Assembly: GCA_014584295.1 (NCBI GenBank)
Contig: JACTNC010000014.1
Location: forward strand, 1 to 60,827
Length of the DNA stretch: 60,827 bases
From: Verrucomicrobiota bacterium
GTDB lineage: Bacteria > Verrucomicrobiota > Verrucomicrobiia > Opitutales > Opitutaceae
Direction: 5' to 3'
Made by a program: the position numbers and the translations under genes
Shown here: one piece after another, positions 1 to 9,178 of the stretch
Layout: each line of letters opens with the position of its first letter
How positions within the stretch are numbered: the first letter of the stretch is position 1
The notes under the pieces: generated by a model
The model's database searches: none
The model's input: the letters and a program-made list of their open reading frames with translations, nothing else
Told to the model about the DNA's origin: nothing

Positions 1-138
1 CAAAGCCTCCTCGCAGCGATAATACTTCGCTGTGCAAACCATGCCATTGATCGTGCCGATCACCCGCGCAATGATCCGGCACAACGTCGAGTTGTCCTCA
101 ATCAGCCAGACGGTCTTTTTTGGGGCGGGTTTGGTCAT
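1..138 (-). CDS. Response regulator receiver domain, 5' end only (partial)
   Basis: The reverse strand from an ATG at 136-138 reads 46 uninterrupted codons to the window edge. The product begins MTKPAPKKTVWLIEDN, with the hydrophobic strand and acidic pair (IEDN) that start a CheY-like receiver domain. 'STLCRIIARVIGTINGM' then fits helix alpha-1 and the approach to beta-2. The phosphoacceptor aspartate and any output domain lie outside the window, so the regulator class cannot be told. The gene points away from the GH2 gene, leaving a divergent intergenic stretch of about 220 bases (139-358) that must hold both promoters. I see no strong Shine-Dalgarno. It could also be the N-terminus of a two-component hybrid protein. 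Confidence 0.75.
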   Translation of the reverse strand, partial: MTKPAPKKTVWLIEDNSTLCRIIARVIGTINGMVCTAKYYRCEEAL

Positions 139-358
139 TGCAACGAGCGAATCAAATACACCGAGGCATCAGGCAATGAGGCCCGGGTGTGCATTCCGAG
201 AGACTGATCAATATTCGTGAAAACACAATCCACGCATTTTAGGGGATGTGACCGACACGCGCGAAGTGCTAAAATCCTCCCGCTTCAGGCGCAATCCCGA
301 CGAGGATTGCCTCGCAATCTCCCGCGCTTCACACGCAAGCCCAGACACTCACTTCCGC

Positions 359-2866
359 ATGACAGCCCTAAGCCGCTCGTCGGTCCAACGAGATCATCAC
401 CGCAAGGCGTGGCGCCTCTTTGTGACCTTCAGCCTGCTGGCCCTTCTTGCATCGGCCCGCGCGGCTGCACCGACTTCGCCGCGCATTCATGTCAATTGGG
501 ACGATGGCTGGCGCTTCGTCCTCGCGGACCCGACCGGTGCGGAAGCACCAGGATTTGATGACGCAACATGGGAGCCGCTGCTCCTGCCCCACGACTGGGC
601 AATTCGCGGGCCTATTTCCAAGTCAAATCCAGGTATCGGACGCATGGGTTTCTATCCCGGAGGCGTAGGCTGGTACCGAAAGTCCTTTGTCCTGCCTCAG
701 ACCTTCGCGGGCAAACACGTGCGAGTGACTTTCGACGGTGTCTACATGAACGCCGATGTCTGGATCAACGGCCACGCCCTGGGTCGGCGACCCTACGGGT
801 ACGTCAGTTTCAGCCATGATCTCACGCCCTACCTCCACCACGACGGCCGATCCAACGTGCTGGCCGTGCGCGTCGACAACTCCGTCCAGCCGAGTTCCCG
901 CTGGTACACGGGCTGCGGCATCTACCGTCACGTCTGGCTCACGGCAACGAACGATACCCACGTGGAGCCCCATGGCGTCTTTGTTACTGCACCCGAAGCA
1001 ACATCACAGCAGGCGAGCATCCGCGTGCAAACCGCGGTCAATCATCTGGGAAATGATCCCACCACGGTAAGCATCGAGCATACGGTCTTCAGGAATGGTC
1101 GCCGCATCGGCAGCTTTTCGCAGACAACCAGGATCATCGCAGCGGCAGGCAGAGAAGAATTTGATCAGTCGATCACCCTTCCTTCTCCGGAACTCTGGTC
1201 TCCGGAATCTCCGGCACTGTATTCACTTCAGACCGTTGTACGGTCCGGGGGACAGATCGTCGACCAGTTGGAAACACGCTTCGGCATACGTCGACTCGAG
1301 TTCACCGTCGAGCAGGGTTTTTTCCTGAATGGACGCAATCTCAAGCTCAAAGGGGTGTGCCTCCACCATGACGCGGGCCCCGTTGGCGCCGCCGTCCCCG
1401 AGGATGTTCTGCGCCGCAGGTTGCGTCTCCTTCAGGAGGCGGGCTGCAATGCGATCCGTACGGGTCATGCCCCGATGGCGAGCGAGTTCTATGATCTCTG
1501 TGACGAGATGGGTATCCTCGTCATGGGTGAAACGCTCGATGAATGGCGCATCGCAAAGAAGGATATGGCGGCCGGAGGATACAACCGGCTATTCGCGGAA
1601 TGGGCCGTGCGTGATGTGCAGGATGCCATTCGTCGCGATCGCAATCATCCGTGCATCTTCATGTGGAGCGTGGGAAATGAGGTGCGCGAACTGGGCAAAC
1701 CAGAAGGCGTCGCCGATGCCCGTCGCCTGTGCGACGCCGCGCACGCCATCGATTCCACCCGGCCCGTAACCTGCGGCATCAATTTCATCGATCAGGCAAA
1801 CAAATCCGGTTTCTCGGATGTCTTCGACGTTGCCGGCTACAACGACGGCGGAGGCTCCGTTTTCTTCTATCGCGACGATCGTCAGAATTTTCCGAAGCGT
1901 CTCTTCATCGGCACCGAGCACCCGCACACGAGCCAGACACGCAGTGTCTACCAGACCACAACGCGGATGAGGGAGAAGGTTCCCGGCTACCCGCCCATTC
2001 CTGATCTCGCTCCCATGGAGGTTTTCGCCGAGGTCAGAAATCTTGGCACTGAACGTCCGACGCTCAGTTCTTCTTATGACAACAACTACGTCTATCTGAA
2101 TGCGCGCGACTCCTGGAGATTGACCGCCTCACTGCCCTGGGTGATGGGAGAGTTTCGCTGGACCGGCATCGACTATCTGGGCGAATCAAGCTGGCCGAGC
2201 CGCGCCTCTTCCTCGGGCATTCTCGATCTGGCGGGCTTTCCGAAGGACCACTACTACCTCTATCAGAGCCTCTGGACAACAAAGCCCATGGTACACCTGC
2301 TCCCGCATTGGACGCATCCGGGCAAGGAAGGCGTCCTGATCCCCGTTGTAGCCTACTCCAATGCCGAGGAGGTTGAGCTGTTTCAAGATGGCCGCTCCCT
2401 GGGACGCCAGCCAATGACCCTTGCGTGGCAGATTGTCTGGAACGTGCCCTATCGACCAGGTACGCTGAAGGCCGTGGCTTATCGCGATGGTAAGCTGGTG
2501 GCTGAAGACCGTCAACAAACCGCCGGTCCTCCCGCACGCCTTGTGCTGGAATTGGATCGCACCACCCTTCACGCCAATCGACGTGATGCCTTGCACGCAA
2601 CCGTCCGGGTCGTTGACAAGGATGGCGTGCTCGTGCCCGGTGCGGCAGACCGCATCCGCTATTCAGTCCGTGGTCCGTTGAAACTTCTGGGAACCGAGAA
2701 TGGTGACGTGCTTGATCACACTCCCGCGGGATCGGCCGAGCGCAACGCATTCATGGGACTCTGCCTGGGGATCTACCAGTCAACCGCAGAGAAGGGCTCA
2801 GCTGAACTCACCGTCTCGGCCAATGGGCTGCAGCCCGCAAACAAGCGGATCAAGGTCATCCCGTGA
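359..2866 (+). CDS. Glycoside hydrolase family 2 (beta-galactosidase-like), secreted
   Basis: A predicted secreted GH2 exo-glycosidase of 835 residues. I chose the ATG at 359 because it starts a positively charged stretch (RDHHRKAWR) followed by a hydrophobic signal segment ending in ASARAAA; the frame is open further upstream to 248. The order is an N-terminal sugar-binding jelly roll (about 40-200, with 'PHDWAI' and 'GWYRKSF'), an Ig-like domain, a TIM barrel and C-terminal beta domains. The acid/base is Glu441 in MWSVGNE. The likely nucleophile is Glu520 in GTEHP, and the conserved GEFRWTGIDYLGE lies near 597-609. In this family such proteins release beta-galactose, glucuronate or similar end sugars; the substrate here is unknown. 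It stands alone on its strand, followed by a toxin-antitoxin pair. Confidence 0.9.
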   Translation: MTALSRSSVQRDHHRKAWRLFVTFSLLALLASARAAAPTSPRIHVNWDDGWRFVLADPTGAEAPGFDDATWEPLLLPHDWAIRGPISKSNPGIGRMGFYPGGVGWYRKSFVLPQTFAGKHVRVTFDGVYMNADVWINGHALGRRPYGYVSFSHDLTPYLHHDGRSNVLAVRVDNSVQPSSRWYTGCGIYRHVWLTATNDTHVEPHGVFVTAPEATSQQASIRVQTAVNHLGNDPTTVSIEHTVFRNGRRIGSFSQTTRIIAAAGREEFDQSITLPSPELWSPESPALYSLQTVVRSGGQIVDQLETRFGIRRLEFTVEQGFFLNGRNLKLKGVCLHHDAGPVGAAVPEDVLRRRLRLLQEAGCNAIRTGHAPMASEFYDLCDEMGILVMGETLDEWRIAKKDMAAGGYNRLFAEWAVRDVQDAIRRDRNHPCIFMWSVGNEVRELGKPEGVADARRLCDAAHAIDSTRPVTCGINFIDQANKSGFSDVFDVAGYNDGGGSVFFYRDDRQNFPKRLFIGTEHPHTSQTRSVYQTTTRMREKVPGYPPIPDLAPMEVFAEVRNLGTERPTLSSSYDNNYVYLNARDSWRLTASLPWVMGEFRWTGIDYLGESSWPSRASSSGILDLAGFPKDHYYLYQSLWTTKPMVHLLPHWTHPGKEGVLIPVVAYSNAEEVELFQDGRSLGRQPMTLAWQIVWNVPYRPGTLKAVAYRDGKLVAEDRQQTAGPPARLVLELDRTTLHANRRDALHATVRVVDKDGVLVPGAADRIRYSVRGPLKLLGTENGDVLDHTPAGSAERNAFMGLCLGIYQSTAEKGSAELTVSANGLQPANKRIKVIP

Positions 2867-3089
2867 GCACTGCAATCAAGCAAGAGCGCAAGCCAGCTCA
2901 AATCCCTCTTCCGCCGTTTGCCGAATGACGCGTCGTGCTGCCTGGAGCAATCCCTCCACAGGATTTGCTCGATTTCCCGCTCCACGCACATTCCCCATTC
3001 TTGCCAGAAACGAGCACTGCTTCGATTCAACTGGGACTACTCACTGCAAATCGGACAAATGGGTAGCGCTCCAGGAAGAACCACGCGAG

Positions 3090-3110
3090 GTGTCACAGTG
3101 TCACTTGACT
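3090..3110 (+). promoter_or_regulatory. Candidate toxin-antitoxin operator/promoter
   Basis: Two direct copies of GTGTCAC (3090-3096 and 3098-3104) abut TTGACT (3105-3110), a good -35 match, about 30 bases before the antitoxin start. The repeat is also a near-palindrome. Phd/YefM antitoxins usually autorepress at such short repeats. No convincing -10 was seen, so this is a candidate only. Confidence 0.35.
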
Positions 3111-3140
3111 TTCTCGCCTGGAACCGACACATTGGGGCCA

Positions 3141-3380
3141 ATGGCTAGCATTTCCATCAAGGAGTTGCATGCCCGGACGGGCGCGCATGTTCGGCGGGCT
3201 GCCAAATCGCCGGTCCGAGTCACCGACAGAGGCAGGCTTGTCGCAGTCCTAACGTCGCCAGATGCCCTTCCTCCGCGAAAGCGAAATCGCGTGATCCTTC
3301 CGGAGTACGCGGCATTGCTGGCTAAGTCCACCACTCGTGCGGTTCTGGACGACCTCGATGCCGTTCGTGGTAGTCGCTGA
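3141..3380 (+). CDS. Phd/YefM-type antitoxin
   Basis: A 79-residue protein starting at ATG 3141. The N-terminus MASISIKELHARTGAHVRRA followed by VTDRGRLVAVLTS is the classic Phd/YefM DNA-binding fold: a short beta strand, a helix replacing 'FRANLSELL', then the 'I/V-T-x-R/H-GRPVAVL' hairpin. The C-terminal half (PEYAALLAKSTTRAVLDDLDAVRG) would wrap the toxin. The PIN toxin start follows after two bases, so the two are almost certainly cotranscribed, with the antitoxin first as usual. A longer in-frame extension upstream has no antitoxin-like features and was rejected. Confidence 0.85.
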   Translation: MASISIKELHARTGAHVRRAAKSPVRVTDRGRLVAVLTSPDALPPRKRNRVILPEYAALLAKSTTRAVLDDLDAVRGSR

Positions 3381-3382
3381 TC

Positions 3383-3814
3383 GTGATTTTCTGCGACACG
3401 TCCACTTTGGCGAAATACTATTTCGCCGAACCGGAGTCGGCTGCCGTTCGTCTCCGGCTTGACCAAACGGACCAAGTGCTGGCCTCTGAGCTGGCGAAGG
3501 CGGAACTGATGGCCGTGTTTCATCGCCGACTGAGAGAGAAGACCTGGTCGCGCCGCGATTTTCTTGCTGCCGTGCGGCAGTTTACGAAGGACGACGTCGG
3601 TGGACTTTGGACTTGGATACCTCTCGGAACGTCGCTCATTACCCAGGTCGCTCGGACCTATGACACCCTTCCGGAAACGGTTTTTCTTCGCACCGCCGAT
3701 TGCATCCACCTTATCACCGCGCTTCATGCGGGAATGTCCGAAATTTACACGCACGACAGGCACCAGATCGAAGCAGCCCCCGGCTTCGGTCTTTCTGTCG
3801 TGACGATCGTTTAG
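3383..3814 (+). CDS. PIN-domain ribonuclease toxin (VapC-like)
   Basis: A 143-residue PIN-domain protein reading from GTG at 3383, two bases after the antitoxin stop. The acidic metal-binding residues are visible: Asp5 (FCDTS), Glu41 (KAELM), Asp106 (RTADCIHL) and Asp125 (YTHDRH), in the order and spacing of VapC nucleases, which cleave tRNA or other RNA using Mg2+/Mn2+. The length is normal for VapC. It is the downstream gene of a two-gene module sitting between two large secreted glycan enzymes, a typical location for a mobile TA pair. The RNA target cannot be inferred from sequence. Confidence 0.88.
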   Translation: MIFCDTSTLAKYYFAEPESAAVRLRLDQTDQVLASELAKAELMAVFHRRLREKTWSRRDFLAAVRQFTKDDVGGLWTWIPLGTSLITQVARTYDTLPETVFLRTADCIHLITALHAGMSEIYTHDRHQIEAAPGFGLSVVTIV

Positions 3815-3939
3815 GAATTGGAAATTGCTCCTTGGGGTCCCATCGACGGATTAGAGGGGCTACTCCGACCAGGTCACTCGTTTCCACAAAGGACGCCCCA
3901 CGCCGCTTTCCCCACATAGACTCCCCAAACACCCATCTT

Positions 3940-6156
3940 ATGAAGAGAAGAACCTTTATAAGGACCACTAGCATCGCCTCTCTGGCAGGCACGTTCATTC
4001 CATCCTCAGCTTTATCACAGACACCGGGTGACAGACAGGCGCCCAGAAACAGGCGAGGCTTGGGTATTGGCACCTCACCGATTCCGCATCCCAGGGAAAA
4101 CTGCATCTATCCGGCTGCCGCTCTTGCAGTGATTGATGTCACAAAAGCGCCCTACTTCTGCGACAATCAGGGGAGGATCGATTGCACGGAGGCGCTCATC
4201 CGGGCGCTTGATGACATTCTCCGACCGACACTCAATGCGGAAAGAGCGCTGGAGAAGGAGATGTCCGAGGATCCCCGATCTGACTTTCATCATCCGATCA
4301 GCGTCGAAACACTAAAGGCCAACGGCCGGATCCGTGTTGTCTTTCCGGCGCGACCCGAACCATCGCGAATTCTCTATTTCCCGAATGGCACGTACCTGGT
4401 GAGTGACACGGTATGCTACACGTTCACCGACCTTCACAATACTTCCGGCGGTGAGCTAAACCGCCAAATCATCATTCGGGGACAAAGCGAATCAGGGACC
4501 GTAATACGATTGAAGGATGCATGTCCTGGTTTCGAAAAAGGAGCCAATAAACCGGTCTTCAGTTTCATGAAGAAATCGACCTCGAACGTATCGATGGCCA
4601 ATTTTTTTGAAAACCTATCCATCGATACCGGCTCCGATAATCCCGGAGCATCCGGTCTCCGTTTTTTTGGCAACAACATGGCTGCGGTCCGGCACGTCAC
4701 GATCCGATCCGGTGATCCTGACAAAGTCGGATCGGTGGGCCTGCAATGCGATCGGAACAATCTCTCTGGCTGTTACTTCAAGCACGTCACCGTGGACGGG
4801 TTCGACTATGGCATCCAGTCGCTACCCTATCGCATGTACACGGTCTTTGAAGACATCACCCTGCGCCACCAGAAGATTACAGGGTTTCTCGTCGATGAAA
4901 CACCTGTCGCCATTCGCGGATTGCGGAGCAGAAATCGAGTGCCTGCGCTCACCATCGCCGGATCTCCCGCCCATGTCGTCCTCGTAGACAGCGAACTTAT
5001 TCACGAATCCAGCCCACCAGAGAGCGGCGAGGCGTATGGGCCAATGCCTGCAATCGAGCATATCCATGGTGTGCTTTTCGCGCGGAACGTGAGGACATCA
5101 GGATATCCCGCCGCCATCGGCAGGTTCGGCAACACACTCCTCCATGGCCCCTTCATCGATGAACACTCTTCCCACGGTGTTCAAACCTTGCGTCCCCATC
5201 AGAAGATGCGCTCGCTCAACCTGCCCATCGAGGAAACGCCTGACATCCCTTGGGAGCAGGACATGACCGAATGGGTTAGCGTCACCGAATTCGGGGCGAA
5301 AGGGGACGGAGCTACCGACTGCACTCAGGAAATTCAATTGGCGATGAATTCGGGAAGAAAGGTCATCTACTTCCAGCCGGGTCGATACCTCATCAATGGA
5401 CCCATTCGTGTCCCAGCCTCGGTCGAACGGATTAATTTCATGTTCTGTGACCTTGTGGCGGGCGAAGACTTGAGGAACCTGAAGGACCGCGGCACATTCC
5501 GTGTTGAAGGGGACTCATCAACGCCACTACTGATTGAGGATCTTTTTGCCTTTGAGGAATACAAAGGACAACAGTACCTGATCGAACACGCCTCACAGCG
5601 CACGCTCGTGCTCAGTGACCTTCATGTACAGACAGGAGCGATGTATCTCAACACGGTGAGTGGTGGGAAGGTTTTCATCGAAAACATCTGTTGCACAGAT
5701 CAGTTTCCGCCCGAACCCAACTGCTACCGGTTCAAAGGCCAGACTGTCTGGGCAAGACAACTGAATCCCGAGCGTGCCAATCCCGAAGTGATCAATGACG
5801 GTTCGCAGCTATGGGTGCTGGGATTTAAGACCGAGGGGCGCGGAGTGGGCTTTCACACGACGAACGGCGGATCAACTGAAGTGCTTGGCGGCGTTGTGAA
5901 TTTTGGAGGGAGCGAAAATCCCTTCATCATCAACGACAATTCCTCCGTCTCCATCTCATGCGCCTCTAACGGAAAATCCACCCCCCAGAAGGGCGACCCA
6001 TTTGCCAGCGAAAAGGTGGATGGGCGCGAAAGAGTGCTGCCAAAACGGTCGCTTCCCAAGCGCATCCTGCTTCAAGGCATGGGACCATTCCGGGAAAGTA
6101 ACGACGTTTCGGAGCAGTTCTTTGTCCCTCTGTATGTCGGCGGGTGGCAGACTTGA
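3940..6156 (+). CDS. Secreted beta-helix protein, pectate-lyase-3 / GH55-like
   Basis: A 738-residue protein starting at ATG 3940, which gives an N-terminus MKRRTFIRT followed by a hydrophobic stretch ending in ALSQ. This is a twin-arginine-like signal, so export by Tat is possible. Two pectate-lyase-3-type repeats are visible: one around residues 135-170 with 'FPNGTYLVSDTV', and a second near 448-490 with EFGAKGDGATDCT and 'YFQPGRYLINGPI'. This duplicated right-handed beta-helix arrangement is seen in GH55 beta-1,3-glucanases and related proteins. I cannot assign catalytic residues, so the substrate is open. An upstream extension overlapping the toxin gene was rejected. It precedes a sugar-porter gene on the same strand. 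Confidence 0.75.
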   Translation: MKRRTFIRTTSIASLAGTFIPSSALSQTPGDRQAPRNRRGLGIGTSPIPHPRENCIYPAAALAVIDVTKAPYFCDNQGRIDCTEALIRALDDILRPTLNAERALEKEMSEDPRSDFHHPISVETLKANGRIRVVFPARPEPSRILYFPNGTYLVSDTVCYTFTDLHNTSGGELNRQIIIRGQSESGTVIRLKDACPGFEKGANKPVFSFMKKSTSNVSMANFFENLSIDTGSDNPGASGLRFFGNNMAAVRHVTIRSGDPDKVGSVGLQCDRNNLSGCYFKHVTVDGFDYGIQSLPYRMYTVFEDITLRHQKITGFLVDETPVAIRGLRSRNRVPALTIAGSPAHVVLVDSELIHESSPPESGEAYGPMPAIEHIHGVLFARNVRTSGYPAAIGRFGNTLLHGPFIDEHSSHGVQTLRPHQKMRSLNLPIEETPDIPWEQDMTEWVSVTEFGAKGDGATDCTQEIQLAMNSGRKVIYFQPGRYLINGPIRVPASVERINFMFCDLVAGEDLRNLKDRGTFRVEGDSSTPLLIEDLFAFEEYKGQQYLIEHASQRTLVLSDLHVQTGAMYLNTVSGGKVFIENICCTDQFPPEPNCYRFKGQTVWARQLNPERANPEVINDGSQLWVLGFKTEGRGVGFHTTNGGSTEVLGGVVNFGGSENPFIINDNSSVSISCASNGKSTPQKGDPFASEKVDGRERVLPKRSLPKRILLQGMGPFRESNDVSEQFFVPLYVGGWQT

Positions 6157-6243
6157 GATTGAATTCCGCCGTGCCCGACCCGGGTGAAGACCCTGATAGG
6201 TGCGCCTCTGGCTAGCAGGGGACTCTTGTCCAATGGCGGCTTC

Positions 6244-6265
6244 ATCCTTTCTCATCAGAAAGGAT
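6244..6265. promoter_or_regulatory. Perfect 9-bp inverted repeat upstream of the sugar porter
   Basis: ATCCTTTCT (6244-6252), a 4-base loop CATC and AGAAAGGAT (6257-6265) form a perfect hairpin between the beta-helix gene and the MFS gene. No T-tract follows, which argues against a standard terminator. TTGACA at 6273-6278 lies 8 bases downstream of the repeat, so it could be an operator next to a promoter. No good -10 was found. Confidence 0.4.
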
Positions 6266-6359
6266 CGTGGGATTGACACCCCCTTCATTTGATTGATTGT
6301 TTGAACAAGGCTCACCTCCGCCATCCCTGACTCCCGATCGCTGCATCCCCTTCCTACGC

Positions 6360-7733
6360 ATGAACGCCTCGTCGTCTCAATCCCTCCGCTTTGTGCTGTT
6401 CGCGACCAGTGTCACCGCAATCGGCGGCTTCCTCTTCGGCTACGACACAGCGGTGATCAATGGAGCCAATACCTACCTGACCGCCCATCTCGCCCTGAAT
6501 CCCACCCAGGAGGGCCTGGCCGCCGCAAGCGCCATCCTTGGCTGCATCCCGGGTGCCATGTTCGCCGGCTTCCTCAGCGACCGATTTGGGCGAAAGAAGA
6601 TGCTCTTTATCTGCGCGGCGCTCTATGCCGTCTCGGGCCTGCTGTCCGCAATCCCCCGCACGTTCAGCGAATTCCTAGCTGCCAGGATCATCAGTGGACT
6701 CGGAATCGGCGCATCCTCCATGATCTGCCCGGTATACATCGCCGAGATAGCGCCCGAAAAATGGCGAGGCCGACTCGGCTCGCTCTTTCAACTCGGCATT
6801 GTCACCGGTATTTTCCTGACTCTCTTCGTCAATCGCATCATCCAGGGCATGGGAGATGAGGCATGGAACACCTCCCTCGGATGGCGATGGATGCTCGGCA
6901 TGGAAGTTGTGCCCGCCGTGGTTTTCCTCGGCCTGCTCTTTACCGTTCCGGAGAGCCCCCGCTGGCTGACCCGTCAAGGACGCACGGATGAAGCCCGGTC
7001 CATCCTGATCCGGGTGGATGGTCCCGCCCACGCGGAACAGGAAATTGCCGCGATTCTCGCATCAACAAGCCGGACGGATCCTCCATTCTCGGAGCTCTTC
7101 ACGGCGCATTTCCGTCGACCTCTCCTGCTCGCAGTGCTGCTCGCCGTGTTCAGTCAATTCTGCGGCATCAACGCGATCATGTACTACTCCACAAAGATCT
7201 TCGAGACCGCCGGCGCGGTGAAGAATGCGGCCTTCACCTCTTCGGTCTGGGTCGGCCTGATCAATCTCGTCTTCACCTTTGTAGCCATCGCCTTTGTCGA
7301 CCGACTCGGACGTCGACCTCTCCTGCTCATCGGCAACGCCGTGCAGGCTGCGGCACTCCTGCTTGTAGGTTGGCTGTTTCATACCAGCCAACACGGTCCG
7401 CTGCTGCTCGTCGCGGTCGTGCTCTTCATTGCCGCTTTTGCCATGGCCATGGGTCCGATAACCTGGCTCTATTGTTCGGAAATTTTTCCCAACGAGATTC
7501 GAGGCCGCGCCATGTCCGTCGCCGCCTTCGTCGTCTGGGTGGCCTGCTACATCGTGGCGCAAACGTTTCCCATGTTGAACGACAGCCAGGCAATCGGACC
7601 CGCAAAGACCTTCTGGATCTACGCCACAGTTAGCCTCATCTCATTCTTTTTTGTCCTGACCATGATCCCCGAAACGAAGGGTCGCACCCTCGAGGAGATT
7701 GGCCGGTCTTGGAAACCATCGAGTTCGCGCTGA
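6360..7733 (+). CDS. MFS sugar:proton symporter (sugar porter family)
   Basis: A 457-residue inner-membrane transporter with about 12 hydrophobic segments. The ATG at 6360 begins MNASSSQSLRFVLFATSVTAIGG just before TM1. Sugar porter signatures are present: 'GGFLFGYDTAVINGA' in TM1, 'DRFGRKK' in the TM2-TM3 loop, 'PESPRWL' before the central loop, 'QFCGINAIMYYSTKIF' in TM7, 'DRLGRRPLL', and 'PETKGRTLEEI' at the C-terminus. It resembles XylE/GlcP-type transporters for hexoses or pentoses. It follows the beta-helix enzyme on the same strand after about 200 bases, so it may import sugars released by that enzyme and the GH2; this is inference from position. Confidence 0.93.
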   Translation: MNASSSQSLRFVLFATSVTAIGGFLFGYDTAVINGANTYLTAHLALNPTQEGLAAASAILGCIPGAMFAGFLSDRFGRKKMLFICAALYAVSGLLSAIPRTFSEFLAARIISGLGIGASSMICPVYIAEIAPEKWRGRLGSLFQLGIVTGIFLTLFVNRIIQGMGDEAWNTSLGWRWMLGMEVVPAVVFLGLLFTVPESPRWLTRQGRTDEARSILIRVDGPAHAEQEIAAILASTSRTDPPFSELFTAHFRRPLLLAVLLAVFSQFCGINAIMYYSTKIFETAGAVKNAAFTSSVWVGLINLVFTFVAIAFVDRLGRRPLLLIGNAVQAAALLLVGWLFHTSQHGPLLLVAVVLFIAAFAMAMGPITWLYCSEIFPNEIRGRAMSVAAFVVWVACYIVAQTFPMLNDSQAIGPAKTFWIYATVSLISFFFVLTMIPETKGRTLEEIGRSWKPSSSR

Positions 7734-7755
7734 ATTCAGGCGCTCCCGCCTCGGC

Positions 7756-9153
7756 TCATTCCCGTGCCGGCCGCAGGTAGGCGCCGCGGGCCAGCAATTC
7801 CGCCTGGAGCTTCTTCACATCAATCTGATCCGGACTCACCCCTGTACGGATTGCCTGCGAGGCGGCACGCCCCGCAGCCTCCCCCATGGCCATGCACGTT
7901 GCCATGACACGAATCGCTCCCATTGCCTCGTGCGTTGTCGAGATGCACCTTCCAGCGACAAGTAGATTCTTCACCCGCTGGGGCACGAGTGAGCGATAGG
8001 GGATGTCATAACAATCGCCACACCAAATCAGCGTGCACCCCTCGTCCCCCGGACGGTGGATGTCGATCGGATAACTCGCGACGGCAATGCTATCGTCAAA
8101 GTGCCTGCATCCCAGCACGTCCTCCTGGGTCATCGTGTACTGACCCACAATTCGGCGGGTTTCGCGTATGCCAAGAAACGGTGCCGTCTTGGTGAAATAG
8201 CAGCCTTCAAATCCCGGTACATAATTCTTGAGGTAGATCTGAATATCCTCGATCTGATGGCGCGCTTCGATCTCGCCCGCCGTGAGGCTGCGCGCATCCG
8301 TGCCGTCGGTACCGGCAACACGGGTCATGTTTATCCAGACTTCGCCTTCACGAAGTCCGGTGATGATGATGGTTCGCTCGTTCGGAATATTGAGTTTCCG
8401 CTCGGCCCGGGCACGTGCAATAAGCTCCCGAAGGCCGACAACGATGAACTGGTGGTGCTGGCCGAAATATTCCGCAGGAATGAAGTCAGTCAGATACGTG
8501 CGCGTATGCTGCGCAATGCTCATGCGCAACTTCTCGGTGTCGACTCCCGCAAGGCAAAACATGAGCGTGGGCGGTTGCATGCCCCCCGTCTCCCTGCTGC
8601 CTTTCTCGCAGGGAACCCCCGCGCGAAACGCCACATCGGCGTCACCCGTGCAATCAACGACAACCCTGCCGAGTACGGCTTCGCGGCCGCTCTTGCTCTC
8701 GGTGATGATGCCACGGATCGTGTCACCCTCCATGACCACCCCGACGAAAAAGGTGTAGAAATTTACATCGACGCACGCCTCGGTGAGCATTTGCAGCGCC
8801 ACGGTTTTTACTGCCTCTGGCTCGACCAGCGTTATTCCCATGTGCAGCGGACACCAGCGGTGCTCGCTTGCTCCATTCACAAGGCGCAAACGGTCGATGA
8901 ACCTCTGGGGCAGTCCCTTGATGATCTGGTTTTTCTTCTGACCGAGGAAACCAAGCACAGGCAGACCGATGGTCATGTTGCCGCCGACAAAGCTGCGGCT
9001 CTCGATGAGTCCGACTCTCATGCCGTTCTCCGCGGCGGCGAGCGCGGTCGTGAGACCTGACGGGCCTCCACCGACGACGAGAACATCGTATTCGGCACGC
9101 ACAGGCACCGAACGGGCAGGCTCCTGTATTGAGGTTGGCGCTGAAGGATTCAT
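7756..9153 (-). CDS. FAD-dependent oxidoreductase
   Basis: A 465-residue flavoprotein of the FAD-dependent oxidoreductase type (PF12831-like). From ATG at 9153 the N-terminus leads into a Rossmann fold, VLVVGGGPSGLTTALAAAEN (GGGPSG at about 28-33), followed by 'VGLIESRSFVGGNMTIG'. A second nucleotide-related motif is 'VVDCTGDADVAFRAGVP', and the C-terminus has 'VAGRCISTTHEAMGAIRVMATCMAMGEAAGRAA', typical of this family. No signal peptide is seen at the chosen start. It is the third gene of a minus-strand operon, 25 bases after the phosphodiesterase. Homologues are common beside glycan enzymes in Verrucomicrobiota and Planctomycetota; the substrate is unknown. Confidence 0.9.
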   Translation of the reverse strand: MNPSAPTSIQEPARSVPVRAEYDVLVVGGGPSGLTTALAAAENGMRVGLIESRSFVGGNMTIGLPVLGFLGQKKNQIIKGLPQRFIDRLRLVNGASEHRWCPLHMGITLVEPEAVKTVALQMLTEACVDVNFYTFFVGVVMEGDTIRGIITESKSGREAVLGRVVVDCTGDADVAFRAGVPCEKGSRETGGMQPPTLMFCLAGVDTEKLRMSIAQHTRTYLTDFIPAEYFGQHHQFIVVGLRELIARARAERKLNIPNERTIIITGLREGEVWINMTRVAGTDGTDARSLTAGEIEARHQIEDIQIYLKNYVPGFEGCYFTKTAPFLGIRETRRIVGQYTMTQEDVLGCRHFDDSIAVASYPIDIHRPGDEGCTLIWCGDCYDIPYRSLVPQRVKNLLVAGRCISTTHEAMGAIRVMATCMAMGEAAGRAASQAIRTGVSPDQIDVKKLQAELLARGAYLRPARE

Positions 9154-9178
9154 GCAAGGTTGTATGTCAACAAAATGA

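Noticed and set aside
248..358. Upstream extension of the GH2 gene
   Set aside because: The 37 extra residues have no signal-peptide or domain character, and the ATG at 359 gives a clean signal peptide.
2064..2750. Minus-strand frame opposite the GH2 C-terminus
   Set aside because: Arg/Pro/Ser-rich composition typical of an antisense frame in high-G+C DNA.
8056..9060. Long plus-strand frame opposite the FAD oxidoreductase
   Set aside because: It is the antisense shadow of a well-supported flavoprotein gene and has no recognisable protein features.
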